Source of the DNA: Candidatus Roseilinea sp.
Lineage (GTDB): Bacteria > Chloroflexota > Anaerolineae > J036 > Brachytrichaceae
Direction: 5' to 3'
Assembly (NCBI GenBank): GCA_025998955.1
Contig: AP024676.1
Span: 744,001 to 808,000, forward strand
Length of the DNA stretch: 64,000 nucleotides
Shown here: piece by piece, positions 8,572 through 18,139 of the stretch
How positions within the stretch are numbered: position 1 is the first letter of the stretch
How the letters are laid out: each line of letters begins with the position of its first letter
The notes under the pieces: model-generated
The model's input: only the letters and a program-made list of their open reading frames with translations
What the model was told of the DNA's origin: nothing
The model's database searches: none
Made by a program: the position numbers and the translations under genes

Positions 8572-8910
8572 ATGAATCTCACGATGTGCGAACATGTGCT
8601 GCGTGTGGCAATCGTTGCTCCACAAGAGCGCATTGACATTGTCAACGCCTCCGAGTTGCGTCAGCAGCTCCTGCAATTGTTCGACAGCGGCATGATCAAC
8701 TTTGTCATTGACCTTTCCGAAGTGCCCTTTATGGATTCTTCTGGGATGGCGGTGTTGGTCAGCATTCTCAAGCGCGCGCGCCAGGCAGGAGGTGATGTCA
8801 AGCTGGTGTGGCCGCGCATCAAGGCCGCCCGACGCATTCTTCACCTAACCAAATTCGATCGCGTCTTTGACATTGCTGATACGGCCGAGGCCGCACTCGC
8901 GCTCTTCTAA
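8572..8910 (+). CDS. Second STAS-domain anti-anti-sigma factor
   Basis: 112 residues with the switch motif FMDSSGMAVLVSILKRAR and the typical C-terminal helix FDRVFDIADTAEAALALF. It begins 17 bases after the kinase stop with GAGGAG upstream. Two different STAS proteins in one cluster imply either two targets or a two-step relay, as known in stressosome-like systems. It is close in length to RsbV but only moderately similar to the copy at 6201. Confidence 0.9.
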   Translation: MNLTMCEHVLRVAIVAPQERIDIVNASELRQQLLQLFDSGMINFVIDLSEVPFMDSSGMAVLVSILKRARQAGGDVKLVWPRIKAARRILHLTKFDRVFDIADTAEAALALF

Positions 8911-8925
8911 ACGGTGGACGAACAT

Positions 8926-9354
8926 ATGGCGACCATTCTTGTTGTGGAAGATCACCTGGTCACCCAGTTAGTACTTAGCAAGCGGCTGCGCAACAGCGGA
9001 TACACAGTGGTCACCGCCAGCAGTGGCCGAGAAGCTCTGGCGTATCTGGCCCAATCCCCGGTGGACTTGATTATCTCCGACATCTCTATGCCGGAGATAG
9101 ACGGGCTGAACCTCCTGCGCTGCATGCGTGTAGATGAGTCGTTGCGTGATGTGCCGGTGATTATCTTGACCAACAGCGTTCTCGATCAGCACCGCCTCGA
9201 AGCCAGCGCTGCAGGAGCCGATGGCTTTCTCGAGAAGCCTGTCAGCTCCTGGGAGCTTGAGGCAACCGTAAAGCGCCTTCTATCCAGAAAGCACGCCCAT
9301 GACTCAAGAGGATTATCTGCGAATTCGCATCAAGAGCGCACCGGAGCACTCTGA
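8926..9354 (+). CDS. CheY-like single-domain response regulator
   Basis: 142 residues, one receiver domain: acidic pocket VVEDH near the N-terminus, phospho-acceptor Asp in LIISDISMPEIDGL, switch Thr in VIILTNS, and Lys in FLEKPVSSWE. There is no output domain, so it would act by protein contact. A GTG at 8914 could extend it by four residues. The hybrid kinase at 19411 is a plausible phosphodonor. Its 3' end overlaps the next gene by 56 bases, which is unusually long. Confidence 0.88.
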   Translation: MATILVVEDHLVTQLVLSKRLRNSGYTVVTASSGREALAYLAQSPVDLIISDISMPEIDGLNLLRCMRVDESLRDVPVIILTNSVLDQHRLEASAAGADGFLEKPVSSWELEATVKRLLSRKHAHDSRGLSANSHQERTGAL

Positions 9355-11380
9355 CGCCGATGCATTGCTTGCCGCTTGCTTGCGGGCAGTGCTGGCACGC
9401 ATTGACGGCCTGGAGCAGCCTGACGCTGTTGCCGCTGAGGTGATGGCTGCCGCCCAAAAACCCCTGGCCCAAGCTATCGCTCAGGAAGCCGGCACAGGCG
9501 AGATCAGCGCAACGTTGCAGGTGAGCGATTCGCCGTGGCGTTTCTCCCTCACGCTGTCTAGCGGTTGGTGCTATGAGTTCCTACTACCTGAGACGCCTGC
9601 ACAGCCGATCCCGCCCGAGGCCGGTGTAGGGCCGGTCAACCTCGGGGTAGGACTCTTCCTAGTGCGCAGCTTGATGGATGAGGTGGTGTATATCCCTCGC
9701 CCCGGGGGTAACCGTTGGCGACTGGAGAAGACGCTGCCCATCAGCGTTGTCGGCTGCCCGAAGGAAGGCGAACGCCCGACTACGCTGACAGTAGACCTGC
9801 CTGCGAGCTATCGCTATCTCAGCGTATTGAGCGAGGGAATTGCTGCGTTGTTGACCCGCGCATCTTCGTCGCCTGCTCATGACCTGATCAACCCAATCCA
9901 ATTGGCTGTGCAGGAGATCTGCATCAATATTGTCGAGCACGCGCTGAATGGCAGCGGCCGGCTACAGGTCACCCTGACGCTTGACCGAGCGAAGAGGCGT
10001 TTCGTGACCGAAACTTGGGATGCCGGCACGCGCACCTTCGACCTCACTACGCTGCCCAGCCGATTCGAGTTAGCCCTTCCTGAATCATCGCGCAGCAGCA
10101 GATTACTGCGCGGCAGCGCGGTGATGTTCACCAGCGCTACCATCGTCAACGCAGGCAACTACCTCTTCAATCTGATCATGGGGCGCTGGCTGGGTCCATC
10201 GGCCTTCGCCGACCTCAGCCTGATCGTGACCCTATTTCTGGTCACATCGTTCCTAACCACCGGTGTGCAAACGCCGGCAGCACGCTTCTGCGCGATCTTC
10301 GCCGCCGAGCGCAATCTGAAGGGAATCGCCAGCCTGCGCCGCTTCTCTCTGCGCCTTGCTATACTGATCGGGCTGAGTTTGACAGCTGTGTTTACCCTGG
10401 GCGCACCGCTGTGGGCCAGCTTCTTCTCGGTGAGTTCACCTCTCCCTTTCGTCCTGTTCGGCCTGTTCGCACCTTTCTTTCTGATGCAAGGCGTCGAACG
10501 CGGTCTGCTGCAAGGGCGCACCCGCTTTGGCCTCCTTGCTGCCACCTACCAAGTCGAGATGTGGTCGCGCTTATTGCTCAGCCTGGCTTTCGTCGCGCTG
10601 GGTTGGGGGGTGAACGGCGCTGTGGCGGGGATCGCGCTCTCTTTCGCCTTTGCCTGGCTCACTGCGCGTCGCGTGGCAGCCGACCTCCCGGCTGCGCAAC
10701 CGATAGCGCCATCGCTCCTCCGCGAGGTAGCGATCTTCACCGGCCCTGCGCTGGCAGCTCAGTTCGGTCAAATCCTGATCAACAACAGCGACGTATTGAT
10801 CGTACGACGCTTCTTCCCCACCGAGGAGGCGGGGCTCTACGCTGCACTGGCCTTGATCGGACGCGTCGTCTTCTTCGCCACCTGGTCAATCGTCACAGCG
10901 ATGTTTCCCATTGTCGCGCAGCGCTACAGCCGCGGCCAACGCCATCGTCATTTGCTGGTGTGGTCGCTGGTGATCGTCTTGTTTGGATCGCTGGCGATCG
11001 TCACCTGCGCTTACTTCTTTCCAGAAGCCATCGTGCGGGCACTATTCGGACCGGACTATCTCCCCATTGCTCCGCTGCTATGGATGTATGCCTTAGCTAC
11101 GACTGCCTATGCCCTGGCCAACGTCGTAATCAACTATCGGCTATCTATCGGCAGGGCCGATAGCGCCTATCTGGCTATTGGAGCCGGCGTTCTCCAAGGG
11201 CTGTTGCTCTGGATCTTCCACGACTCGCTACATCAGGTTGTTTCGATTCAACTCGTCCTGATGACTTGCTTCTTCGTCGTCTTACTGGCTTGGGACTGGT
11301 TACACGCACTTAGGCAAGTTCCCGCGCAACGTATCAGACCGTCGTTCACTCTGGACGAGAAGAAAGCGGCTCGACCGTGA
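9299..11380 (+). CDS. Fusion of RsbW-like ATPase segments with a polysaccharide flippase (Wzx/MATE-like)
   Basis: 693 residues. Residues about 1-145 resemble the C-terminal half of an RsbW-like ATPase, with the lid motif NLGVGLFLVRSLMDEVVY and ending GGNRWRLEK. Residues about 155-265 resemble the N-terminal half of another copy, with the N-box LAVQEICINIVEHAL and a WDAGTRTFDL region but no glycine lid. From about residue 270 there are roughly twelve hydrophobic membrane segments with a Polysacc_synt/MurJ-like pattern, e.g. GNYLFNLIMGRWLGPSAF. The flippase part would move lipid-linked glycan across the membrane. The joined segments suggest direct control by the partner switch. The 56-base overlap with the upstream gene makes the exact start uncertain. 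Confidence 0.8.
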   Translation: MTQEDYLRIRIKSAPEHSDADALLAACLRAVLARIDGLEQPDAVAAEVMAAAQKPLAQAIAQEAGTGEISATLQVSDSPWRFSLTLSSGWCYEFLLPETPAQPIPPEAGVGPVNLGVGLFLVRSLMDEVVYIPRPGGNRWRLEKTLPISVVGCPKEGERPTTLTVDLPASYRYLSVLSEGIAALLTRASSSPAHDLINPIQLAVQEICINIVEHALNGSGRLQVTLTLDRAKRRFVTETWDAGTRTFDLTTLPSRFELALPESSRSSRLLRGSAVMFTSATIVNAGNYLFNLIMGRWLGPSAFADLSLIVTLFLVTSFLTTGVQTPAARFCAIFAAERNLKGIASLRRFSLRLAILIGLSLTAVFTLGAPLWASFFSVSSPLPFVLFGLFAPFFLMQGVERGLLQGRTRFGLLAATYQVEMWSRLLLSLAFVALGWGVNGAVAGIALSFAFAWLTARRVAADLPAAQPIAPSLLREVAIFTGPALAAQFGQILINNSDVLIVRRFFPTEEAGLYAALALIGRVVFFATWSIVTAMFPIVAQRYSRGQRHRHLLVWSLVIVLFGSLAIVTCAYFFPEAIVRALFGPDYLPIAPLLWMYALATTAYALANVVINYRLSIGRADSAYLAIGAGVLQGLLLWIFHDSLHQVVSIQLVLMTCFFVVLLAWDWLHALRQVPAQRIRPSFTLDEKKAARP

Positions 11381-11393
11381 AACGCTTAGTTCC

Positions 11394-12584
11394 ATGATCA
11401 TGATTCCCAAGAAAATCGTCTTTCTCGGCACGCATGGGCAGCACAACATCGGCGACGAGCTGCTGCTGGAGACATTTTTAGCTCAGCTGGGAAGCCACCA
11501 TCACTACGAGGTCAACTCCTACGATCCGCCGTATACCGCTGCGCAACTGCACTCGCGCTTTCACGCTGACGTTTTCAACACCGCTCGTGAGCGCAGGCGT
11601 CTGTTGCATCGCTTACGGCAATGCGATCTGGTTTTCTTCGGCGGTGGCAGCATTATCAAAGAACTCTATGCCAGCGTTGGACGCAATCGCTACGCCACAC
11701 TGCTCATGGTTCTGGCGATCGTCACTTTTGCGCGACGCATAGCACGTAAACCCATCGTCATGAGCAACATCGGCGTCGGCCCGCTGCAAACCAAACAGGG
11801 GCGACGCTTTGCCCGCTGGACGCTCCATCAGGTGGACGTGCTCTCGGTGCGTGACTGTAAGTCCTACCAGACCTGCCTAAGTCTCGGTGTGCCTGCTCAT
11901 CGGGTGCAGCTTGTGCCCGACGCTGTATTCGCCCAATCGCCGGCTCAGTTTGCGCCGCTCACCTGTGAAGAGGTAGCTGGCTATCCTCTCCCTAGACCGG
12001 TGACAGGTGATGGTGCGCTGCAGCCTCCCTTACGCGTGGCGCTCAACTTGAACTACGACATCGAGAACTCGGCCAATTGGACGACCTTCCTACAGAATCT
12101 GGAAGATGGCCTGCGCGCGTTGCATGCCGACCGGCCGATCGAGATCCACACCCTGCCGATGCAATCCAGGTTCAAGACGCAGCACGACGCAAAGGTTCTC
12201 TCTGAATTCTGTGCACGTCTTCCCGAGATCGAAGTGCATCAGCGCTTGCCGACGACGCACAGACAAGTCGCCGCCCTTATCGCTGGGTGCGACCTGTTGG
12301 TGGCAGAGCGACTGCATGCCTTAGTGATTGCCGCGATCCTCGGCAAGCCCTTCGTCGCTCTCACATATGACGTGAAGGTGCGCGAGCTCGTCGCCAGCCT
12401 AGCGATGACATCCTACGCGCTTGATGTCAACGCACCATTCGACCCGCTGGCATTCAAGCGCGCAGCCGAGGCCGCCCTGGATGATCCAGCATCTATTCAA
12501 GCCCACCTACTGAAGCGCAGCGCGACGATGCGTAGTGAATTGGCGCGCTACTTCAGCCGGCTGCGCCAACAGTTGCAACTGTGA
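11394..12584 (+). CDS. Polysaccharide pyruvyl transferase family protein
   Basis: 396 residues of the WcaK/CsaB-like family, which add pyruvate ketals to cell-surface sugars; some members act as sugar transferases. Visible features are the N-terminal VFLGTHGQHNIGDELLLETF, the glycine-rich FFGGGSIIKELYASVGRN, SNIGVGPL, and the C-terminal GCDLLVAERLHALVIAAILG, where Arg-Leu-His is conserved in the family. Start is one of two in-frame ATGs (11394 or 11400). Immediately downstream of the flippase and 1 base before the next membrane protein, consistent with one transcript. Confidence 0.85.
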   Translation: MIMIPKKIVFLGTHGQHNIGDELLLETFLAQLGSHHHYEVNSYDPPYTAAQLHSRFHADVFNTARERRRLLHRLRQCDLVFFGGGSIIKELYASVGRNRYATLLMVLAIVTFARRIARKPIVMSNIGVGPLQTKQGRRFARWTLHQVDVLSVRDCKSYQTCLSLGVPAHRVQLVPDAVFAQSPAQFAPLTCEEVAGYPLPRPVTGDGALQPPLRVALNLNYDIENSANWTTFLQNLEDGLRALHADRPIEIHTLPMQSRFKTQHDAKVLSEFCARLPEIEVHQRLPTTHRQVAALIAGCDLLVAERLHALVIAAILGKPFVALTYDVKVRELVASLAMTSYALDVNAPFDPLAFKRAAEAALDDPASIQAHLLKRSATMRSELARYFSRLRQQLQL

Positions 12585-12585
12585 C

Positions 12586-15534
12586 ATGGAGTTGTTTCCG
12601 GCTCTTTCCAAGCACATGCAGACGGCATCGGGCGTCACCGTCGGCCGGATAGCGGTGACCCGCCGAATTGCGTTGGTCGTGGGAGCGATCTACCTTGCCT
12701 GTTCGCTGTTCATCTTTCGCGGCGTGGTAGCCAGCATTCCCGCAGTGCTGCGCGGCGAAGCCGTGATCAACGGTGACGAGCTGGTGCCTTTCTTCAACCC
12801 GAGCAGCCAGTTCATCGAACAGGCGGCGGGCAAATTCAACCAGTTGACCCATGGCTACGAGTTTCGCGTCCGTTACTCTTTTCTGACCACCTGGCTGCGC
12901 TACTACAAGATCCTGCCTTTCGCCATTGTCCTGGTCATCCCTGCGGTGACGTTTGCCGCCTACCTTGCGGTCAGCCGCTTCCTGGTCGCCAGCTTGCGGG
13001 CCGGCACAGCGCCGACAATCTACATCGCCGCAGCGCCGACGGTCGCCGTCATCTTCGCAATCCTCATCTATGCCAAGATCACTCACTTCTACACCTTGAT
13101 CCTCGGCTTCAGTTTGTTCGTCATCGCTTCCTTGCTGGTGACGTTCGGCTTGATCTTCGCCCAACGCCGGCCCTACCGCTTCATCGCGGCTGCGTGCATC
13201 ATCACGCTGTTTAATCCGGCGATTCATTACCTAATTCTCTTTGCGCTCTACTTGAGCATTACGGTCACCAGCCTGGTGACGCTCGAAGCGGTGAAGTTCA
13301 TCCGTGGCGGCGGGCTGCACCGTCTAGGAGATTGGAGGAGACGTCGAGACACGCTGCGTCGTTACTGGGCTACGCTTCGCTCATCACGGCCCCTCCTTCC
13401 GAAGGGATGGCTGAATTGCCTCGTTGGTTGTAGCCTGGCAGGGTGGTCGCGCGTCGGCCACACGACGCTGGCGCGCTGCACTCTGGCATTCATACTGCTG
13501 GCTGTCTTGACCATCGTCCCTTATGGCCTCATGGTCAAGTTTGTCTTTCTGCGCGGTGTACCCAACATCTCGGAAACCGTGCCAGGTGACTTTTACTTCA
13601 TCAGCGATGCTTCTGTCCCGCTGGGACACGTGCTCTCATTCGACATGGCCGGCATCATGGATAAGATCGTCAGCGGCGATTACCTCGTCAAAGAGCCGCG
13701 CTGGCCAAACGCAACCTACACTGCGCTGACGCTGCTGCCGTTGATATTGCCGGCCATGCGTCGCAGCATTTTCGACTCCTGGCCACGCCGACAGTTCCTC
13801 GTCGTCGCCTACGTCAACGTCTTCTTCTCCATGTGGGCCACTCTAGGTTATTCCGATCCCGCTTGGTTTCCCACCTTTCATCGCATGATCGCTGCCATCA
13901 GTTGGATGGCCGATGGCTTGCAGTCCGCAATAGGAAACGTGATTCTGCAACTGACCAGCACTATTGTGCAGGTTCTGCGCTTCCCCCATCGCTTCCAGTT
14001 GATCCTGTTCATGATGGCCTGCGTGTTGATGCCGATCAGCATAACCTGGCTTGGAGAAGGATTGAGCTTGCGAAAGCGGTGCCGAACAGCCTGGGGGAGA
14101 CAGACCGCGCTGGTTGTAATCTCTGTGCTCTGCACCACGCCACTGCTGAGCAGCGCGCACTATCGCGACGCCTTCGCAAGCGGAAACTTGAGAGGCTTTC
14201 TGGCACCCTATCCGGTCGTTTACCTCAAGGAAGTCAAGAACGTACTACAGCGCATGCCGCCGGGCAAGGCTGTGGTGCTGCCGCCTACGGAAACTGCCAA
14301 AGTAATTGTGAGCCCCTCTGGAATCGAGCACAAGTTTATTGACAAGTTCCATATCTACTATTTAGACCTGCCCAGCTACTATTATGGCCTCACCGGCGAC
14401 TCGGACAACAAATTCGAGTTCTTTCTCCTATTGCGCGCCATCTACTACGGTCAGGATTGGTGGGTCAACATCGCACGTGACTTGCACATTCGCTACATCA
14501 TCATCAACCGCGAATTGATTGCCAGCACGGTGGGGGGTGCCGAGTACTTGCGAGAATTAGAACGCGTTATCGAACCACAACTAGACCGGTTGCCCGCGTA
14601 TCTGCGTAAGCTTTACGAGAACGACAGCTACGCAGTCTATGAGTTTATTGATCTACCTCAGGCTGCCCGCAGGCCACTGTTGATTGATACGAGTTGGTCT
14701 GAATTCATCCGCTTACTCTCCAACCGGCTGGATCTAACCCGCTACTATGACTTGCGCCATCTCGTCGTATCGGATGACCTGACCGACTACGCCAATCTGG
14801 ATCTGGTCACTGACGACCCACACCTGGCTGCGCTCAATCTGTTTATCAAAGCTCATCCCGACCGATTCTTCGTCCCAAGCAGCCGAATCTTCGCTTTCAG
14901 TCCGGACATCATCCCCAGTTCTTATTACCTCTCACCCATGTTTCGTCTGTTCCAGTTCTTCTCGGATAGCAAATGGAATCGGTTGAACATGATCACGCCG
15001 GGTCTCTACGGCACTATCAAGGGTAGCTTTATTGGCCTGCCCAGGCCCGCCCGCTTTCGAATTGACGCGAAGTTTCCCGAAGACGGTAAATACCGTCTAT
15101 TGCTACGAGGGGCAGCAACATGGAATCAACTTGCTATTCGCGCCAAAAGCCTGGGGGTGGCGACAACAACCGAGTTACGGGCGACTTCGGGAATGCTGGA
15201 TCTCTACGATCAGCGGACAGCCTTCAGCGCAGATCGGAAATCGGTAGATATGGAACAGTACTCATCCGAGGAGCTGGAACGACTCATCCCCGGCAATGTG
15301 GTAGCCATCAACAACCGTTACCAGTATTTCGACTTAGGAACAGTGGACGCCGTGAAAGGCATACATTCTTTTTACTTTGACAAGCAGGACGGTAATCCTC
15401 TACTGGTTGAGGGCATTCTGGTTATGCCTGAAGAAACGTACCAGAATCTGAAGCTGCCCGAGAACGTTCGCTGGGTGAGATCTATTCAGGACTTGTGCTG
15501 CCAGACGCTGCTGTTGAACGACATCGCACCATGA
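12586..15534 (+). CDS. Very large multispanning membrane protein of unknown function (GT-C-like)
   Basis: 982 residues from the ATG one base after the preceding stop. The first 520 or so residues hold about twelve to fourteen hydrophobic segments; an early acidic motif NGDELVPFFNP sits in the first external loop, where GT-C glycosyltransferases place catalytic acids. The remaining 460 residues are soluble and probably extracytoplasmic (VVLPPTETAKVIVSP, SYYYGLTGDSDNKFEFFLLL). I do not recognise a named family. Size, topology and neighbours suggest a polyprenyl-linked glycan transferase or polymer assembly protein; this is inference. A longer frame from 12535 overlaps the upstream gene and is not preferred. 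Confidence 0.7.
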   Translation: MELFPALSKHMQTASGVTVGRIAVTRRIALVVGAIYLACSLFIFRGVVASIPAVLRGEAVINGDELVPFFNPSSQFIEQAAGKFNQLTHGYEFRVRYSFLTTWLRYYKILPFAIVLVIPAVTFAAYLAVSRFLVASLRAGTAPTIYIAAAPTVAVIFAILIYAKITHFYTLILGFSLFVIASLLVTFGLIFAQRRPYRFIAAACIITLFNPAIHYLILFALYLSITVTSLVTLEAVKFIRGGGLHRLGDWRRRRDTLRRYWATLRSSRPLLPKGWLNCLVGCSLAGWSRVGHTTLARCTLAFILLAVLTIVPYGLMVKFVFLRGVPNISETVPGDFYFISDASVPLGHVLSFDMAGIMDKIVSGDYLVKEPRWPNATYTALTLLPLILPAMRRSIFDSWPRRQFLVVAYVNVFFSMWATLGYSDPAWFPTFHRMIAAISWMADGLQSAIGNVILQLTSTIVQVLRFPHRFQLILFMMACVLMPISITWLGEGLSLRKRCRTAWGRQTALVVISVLCTTPLLSSAHYRDAFASGNLRGFLAPYPVVYLKEVKNVLQRMPPGKAVVLPPTETAKVIVSPSGIEHKFIDKFHIYYLDLPSYYYGLTGDSDNKFEFFLLLRAIYYGQDWWVNIARDLHIRYIIINRELIASTVGGAEYLRELERVIEPQLDRLPAYLRKLYENDSYAVYEFIDLPQAARRPLLIDTSWSEFIRLLSNRLDLTRYYDLRHLVVSDDLTDYANLDLVTDDPHLAALNLFIKAHPDRFFVPSSRIFAFSPDIIPSSYYLSPMFRLFQFFSDSKWNRLNMITPGLYGTIKGSFIGLPRPARFRIDAKFPEDGKYRLLLRGAATWNQLAIRAKSLGVATTTELRATSGMLDLYDQRTAFSADRKSVDMEQYSSEELERLIPGNVVAINNRYQYFDLGTVDAVKGIHSFYFDKQDGNPLLVEGILVMPEETYQNLKLPENVRWVRSIQDLCCQTLLLNDIAP

Positions 15535-15577
15535 CCGAGCAACCAGACAACCGCAAGCGCCGTGATTGAGATCCAAA

Positions 15578-18139
15578 ATGATAAGCGAGAGTTCGAGCTG
15601 GTCAATTATCGCTAAGCTTCCCTCCGACAGGGTGCGGAAGTGGTTAGCGCGCGTGTTGCCGGCGCGCCCGGTTGTTAGGATAGCGCTACTAGGACTGGTT
15701 TTGCTGATCTTGGCATTCGCTCTCAGCCGAGTCCTGAGCCCACGTCAACGCTTTGCCAGCTTTGAGCTGCCCTACGTGCAGGACTTCAGCGATGTTGACA
15801 TCAAGCTTTGGTTCAGCGATCGGGGAGTATGGTCACTCCGCGAGGGTATGCTGGCGCAAACGGCGAATCTAGAGCAACCCGCGCACATTTTCGCACCTTA
15901 CCGCTTGGCGGCGGACCAACCCTACCACCTCAGCGTTTATCTCAGATTGGCAAAGAACACTCGTTCGGCTGGCATCAGTTTCAATGCTCAGTATCCTCAC
16001 CTGACTGATCAACTACATCGGGTGACGATTAACCGAAGTGAGGGCGAGGGCGTGAATCTGGTGGCTGGGTACACCGACCCAGATGGCAATTTCGTGAACC
16101 AAGTGACGGTGTCCTTGGATACAGACGCACAGCAGTATCGCCTCGATCTCTACGTGCTGGACAAGACCTACACCGTGCAGCTCAACGGCCAAACTCTGAT
16201 CGAACGACGCCCCTTGTTTTACCCGAACGGCCTAATAGGCTTCTACAGCCTTGGGCCAGTACGATTCGATACACTCAAAATCACGACAGCGAAAGCAGAG
16301 CAGCCCAGCGAACAGATTTATATCAGCGACTTCGACAGCAAACCCGGTGGCGCCGGATGGGTTCCCTTCTCTGGAGAATGGAAGATCTCCCAGGGGGAAC
16401 TCATACAGGCCAATCCGGCTGCTCAAGATGCCGGCATTGGTTATCAAGGTGGCGCCTTCGAAAACTACGTGCTGAAAGTCAACCTGCGCCACCTGATCGG
16501 CGTAGGCGGCGGCTTGCTCTTCAACATGGCATCGCCTTATCAGCTCAACGATGCCCACATGGTGCGCTATTCCGATCAGACGAACTCGCTGTTTTGGGGC
16601 TACTTCGACGCCGCCGGGATGTTCTTCCGCCAGGGCGCTCAAGCGTTGCCTGATCCCGGCCATGAACCTCGCCAGATTCGCGTCTATAGCGGCGAGAGTA
16701 GCTATGACATCTTCGTGGACGATACACTTGTCGCACGCAACGTGCCTCTGCAGCGTAGCAACGGCCACATCGGGTTGATCACCTCGCGCAGCAGTGTGGC
16801 CTATGCCCTGGTAGAAGCTTTCCCATTGTTCGATAACACACCGCTCGTCCTGGTCAAAACGGATGAGCGCCTCCCTCCGTCTCCTACATCTGTTCCGCAA
16901 ACGCTCCCCCAAGATGCAGCTCTGCCGAAGACCAAACCTGCGGCGACGGCAACGACTGGCGCAGTGGCAACGCCTGGCCCAACTGCCACACCGCTGGTCG
17001 CCAATAGCCCGCTGGTGACCAGCGGAGCTGACAGGCCTTGGCGCGGCGTCTTCAGCGGCGACTTGCGCACATCGGGCTGGCAGGTGATCAGTGGCCGGTG
17101 GCGGTTTGCCAACGAGGCGCTCCTGCAAGAAGACTCAACCGGCTACGACCTGAGCATCGTTTACACCGGCGGTGCGTTCCGCAATTACACCCTCGAAGTC
17201 GCATTGAGCCATCGTGCCGGCAACGGGGCAGGCGTGCTTTTCAACATGCCCTATGCCAATCGGCTTGCCGGCGCCTATATGTTCCGCTACTCCGATCGCC
17301 GGCCGGGAGGCGTGTTCTGGGGTTACTACGACAAAACGGGCAAGTTCGTCGGTCAGGGTTATGCGAACGTTGATCCGCCTGGCGCGAGCCGACATGTCAT
17401 CCGCATTGTCAGCAGCGATGCGAGCTACAGCATCTTTCTGGATGGCATCTTGTTGGCGAGCGACGTCCCCTTCATCAACGGCCAAAACTTCGGCTACGTC
17501 GGCCTGATCACCGCTCGAAGCGCATCAGTGTTCGAATCTGTTGGCGTAAGCGCTGTGGGACGCGCCGCCTCGACACCCGTTCCATCCGCACCGGCGGTCA
17601 TACCGCCGTTGACTGCCCCCGGCCGCTACGGTGGAGTGTCCGGCTTTCCCGACCAGCGCATCGTCGGCGGCAAATGGAACATCACCCAGGGTGTCTTCAC
17701 CCAGGCCGTCCCCAATCCGGCCGATTACATGCTGAACACCGGTATCTATGCCTCGAACTACACCATTCAAGCCGATATTACCCTGCCTGACACTCCAGAC
17801 TCCGGGGGTGGGTTCATGATTCACATGCCGGAGCAATCACGCAAAAGTGGTGCTGCAATCGTGCGCTTTATCCGTGGCGGTGAGGGTGTCTTCTGGGGCG
17901 TCTACGACGAAGCCGGCATCTTTCGCGGCCGCGGCTCCGCCAAATTGAATCCCAAGTTGCAGGGAGGCAGCCAACTTCGGTTAGTCGTGCGTGGTAACAA
18001 CGTAGATATCTTTGTGGATGATCGGACCATTGCCTCAGGCGTGCGGCTACCACGCGCCGAGGGGTGGATTAGCTTGGTTGCCTACGGTGGACCGGTCACC
18101 CTGGCCAACGTCGAGATTACAGTGGGTCTGGATCAATGA
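15578..18139 (+). CDS. Membrane-anchored extracellular protein with four lectin-like (DUF1080/LamG-type) repeats
   Basis: 853 residues. A single N-terminal membrane segment (IALLGLVLLILAFALSRVL) is followed by four tandem jelly-roll-like modules of about 165-185 residues. Each carries versions of W..SG.W, G.LFNM, MVRYSD/FRYSD, FWGYFD/FWGYYD and IFVDD/IFLDG; modules 2 and 3 are clearest, module 1 most diverged. Pro/Thr-rich linkers separate modules 2-3 and 3-4. Such folds bind carbohydrate, so a role in holding or organising the exported polysaccharide is likely. An upstream TTG at 15566 could add four residues. It overlaps the next gene by 4 bases. Confidence 0.72.
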   Translation: MISESSSWSIIAKLPSDRVRKWLARVLPARPVVRIALLGLVLLILAFALSRVLSPRQRFASFELPYVQDFSDVDIKLWFSDRGVWSLREGMLAQTANLEQPAHIFAPYRLAADQPYHLSVYLRLAKNTRSAGISFNAQYPHLTDQLHRVTINRSEGEGVNLVAGYTDPDGNFVNQVTVSLDTDAQQYRLDLYVLDKTYTVQLNGQTLIERRPLFYPNGLIGFYSLGPVRFDTLKITTAKAEQPSEQIYISDFDSKPGGAGWVPFSGEWKISQGELIQANPAAQDAGIGYQGGAFENYVLKVNLRHLIGVGGGLLFNMASPYQLNDAHMVRYSDQTNSLFWGYFDAAGMFFRQGAQALPDPGHEPRQIRVYSGESSYDIFVDDTLVARNVPLQRSNGHIGLITSRSSVAYALVEAFPLFDNTPLVLVKTDERLPPSPTSVPQTLPQDAALPKTKPAATATTGAVATPGPTATPLVANSPLVTSGADRPWRGVFSGDLRTSGWQVISGRWRFANEALLQEDSTGYDLSIVYTGGAFRNYTLEVALSHRAGNGAGVLFNMPYANRLAGAYMFRYSDRRPGGVFWGYYDKTGKFVGQGYANVDPPGASRHVIRIVSSDASYSIFLDGILLASDVPFINGQNFGYVGLITARSASVFESVGVSAVGRAASTPVPSAPAVIPPLTAPGRYGGVSGFPDQRIVGGKWNITQGVFTQAVPNPADYMLNTGIYASNYTIQADITLPDTPDSGGGFMIHMPEQSRKSGAAIVRFIRGGEGVFWGVYDEAGIFRGRGSAKLNPKLQGGSQLRLVVRGNNVDIFVDDRTIASGVRLPRAEGWISLVAYGGPVTLANVEITVGLDQ

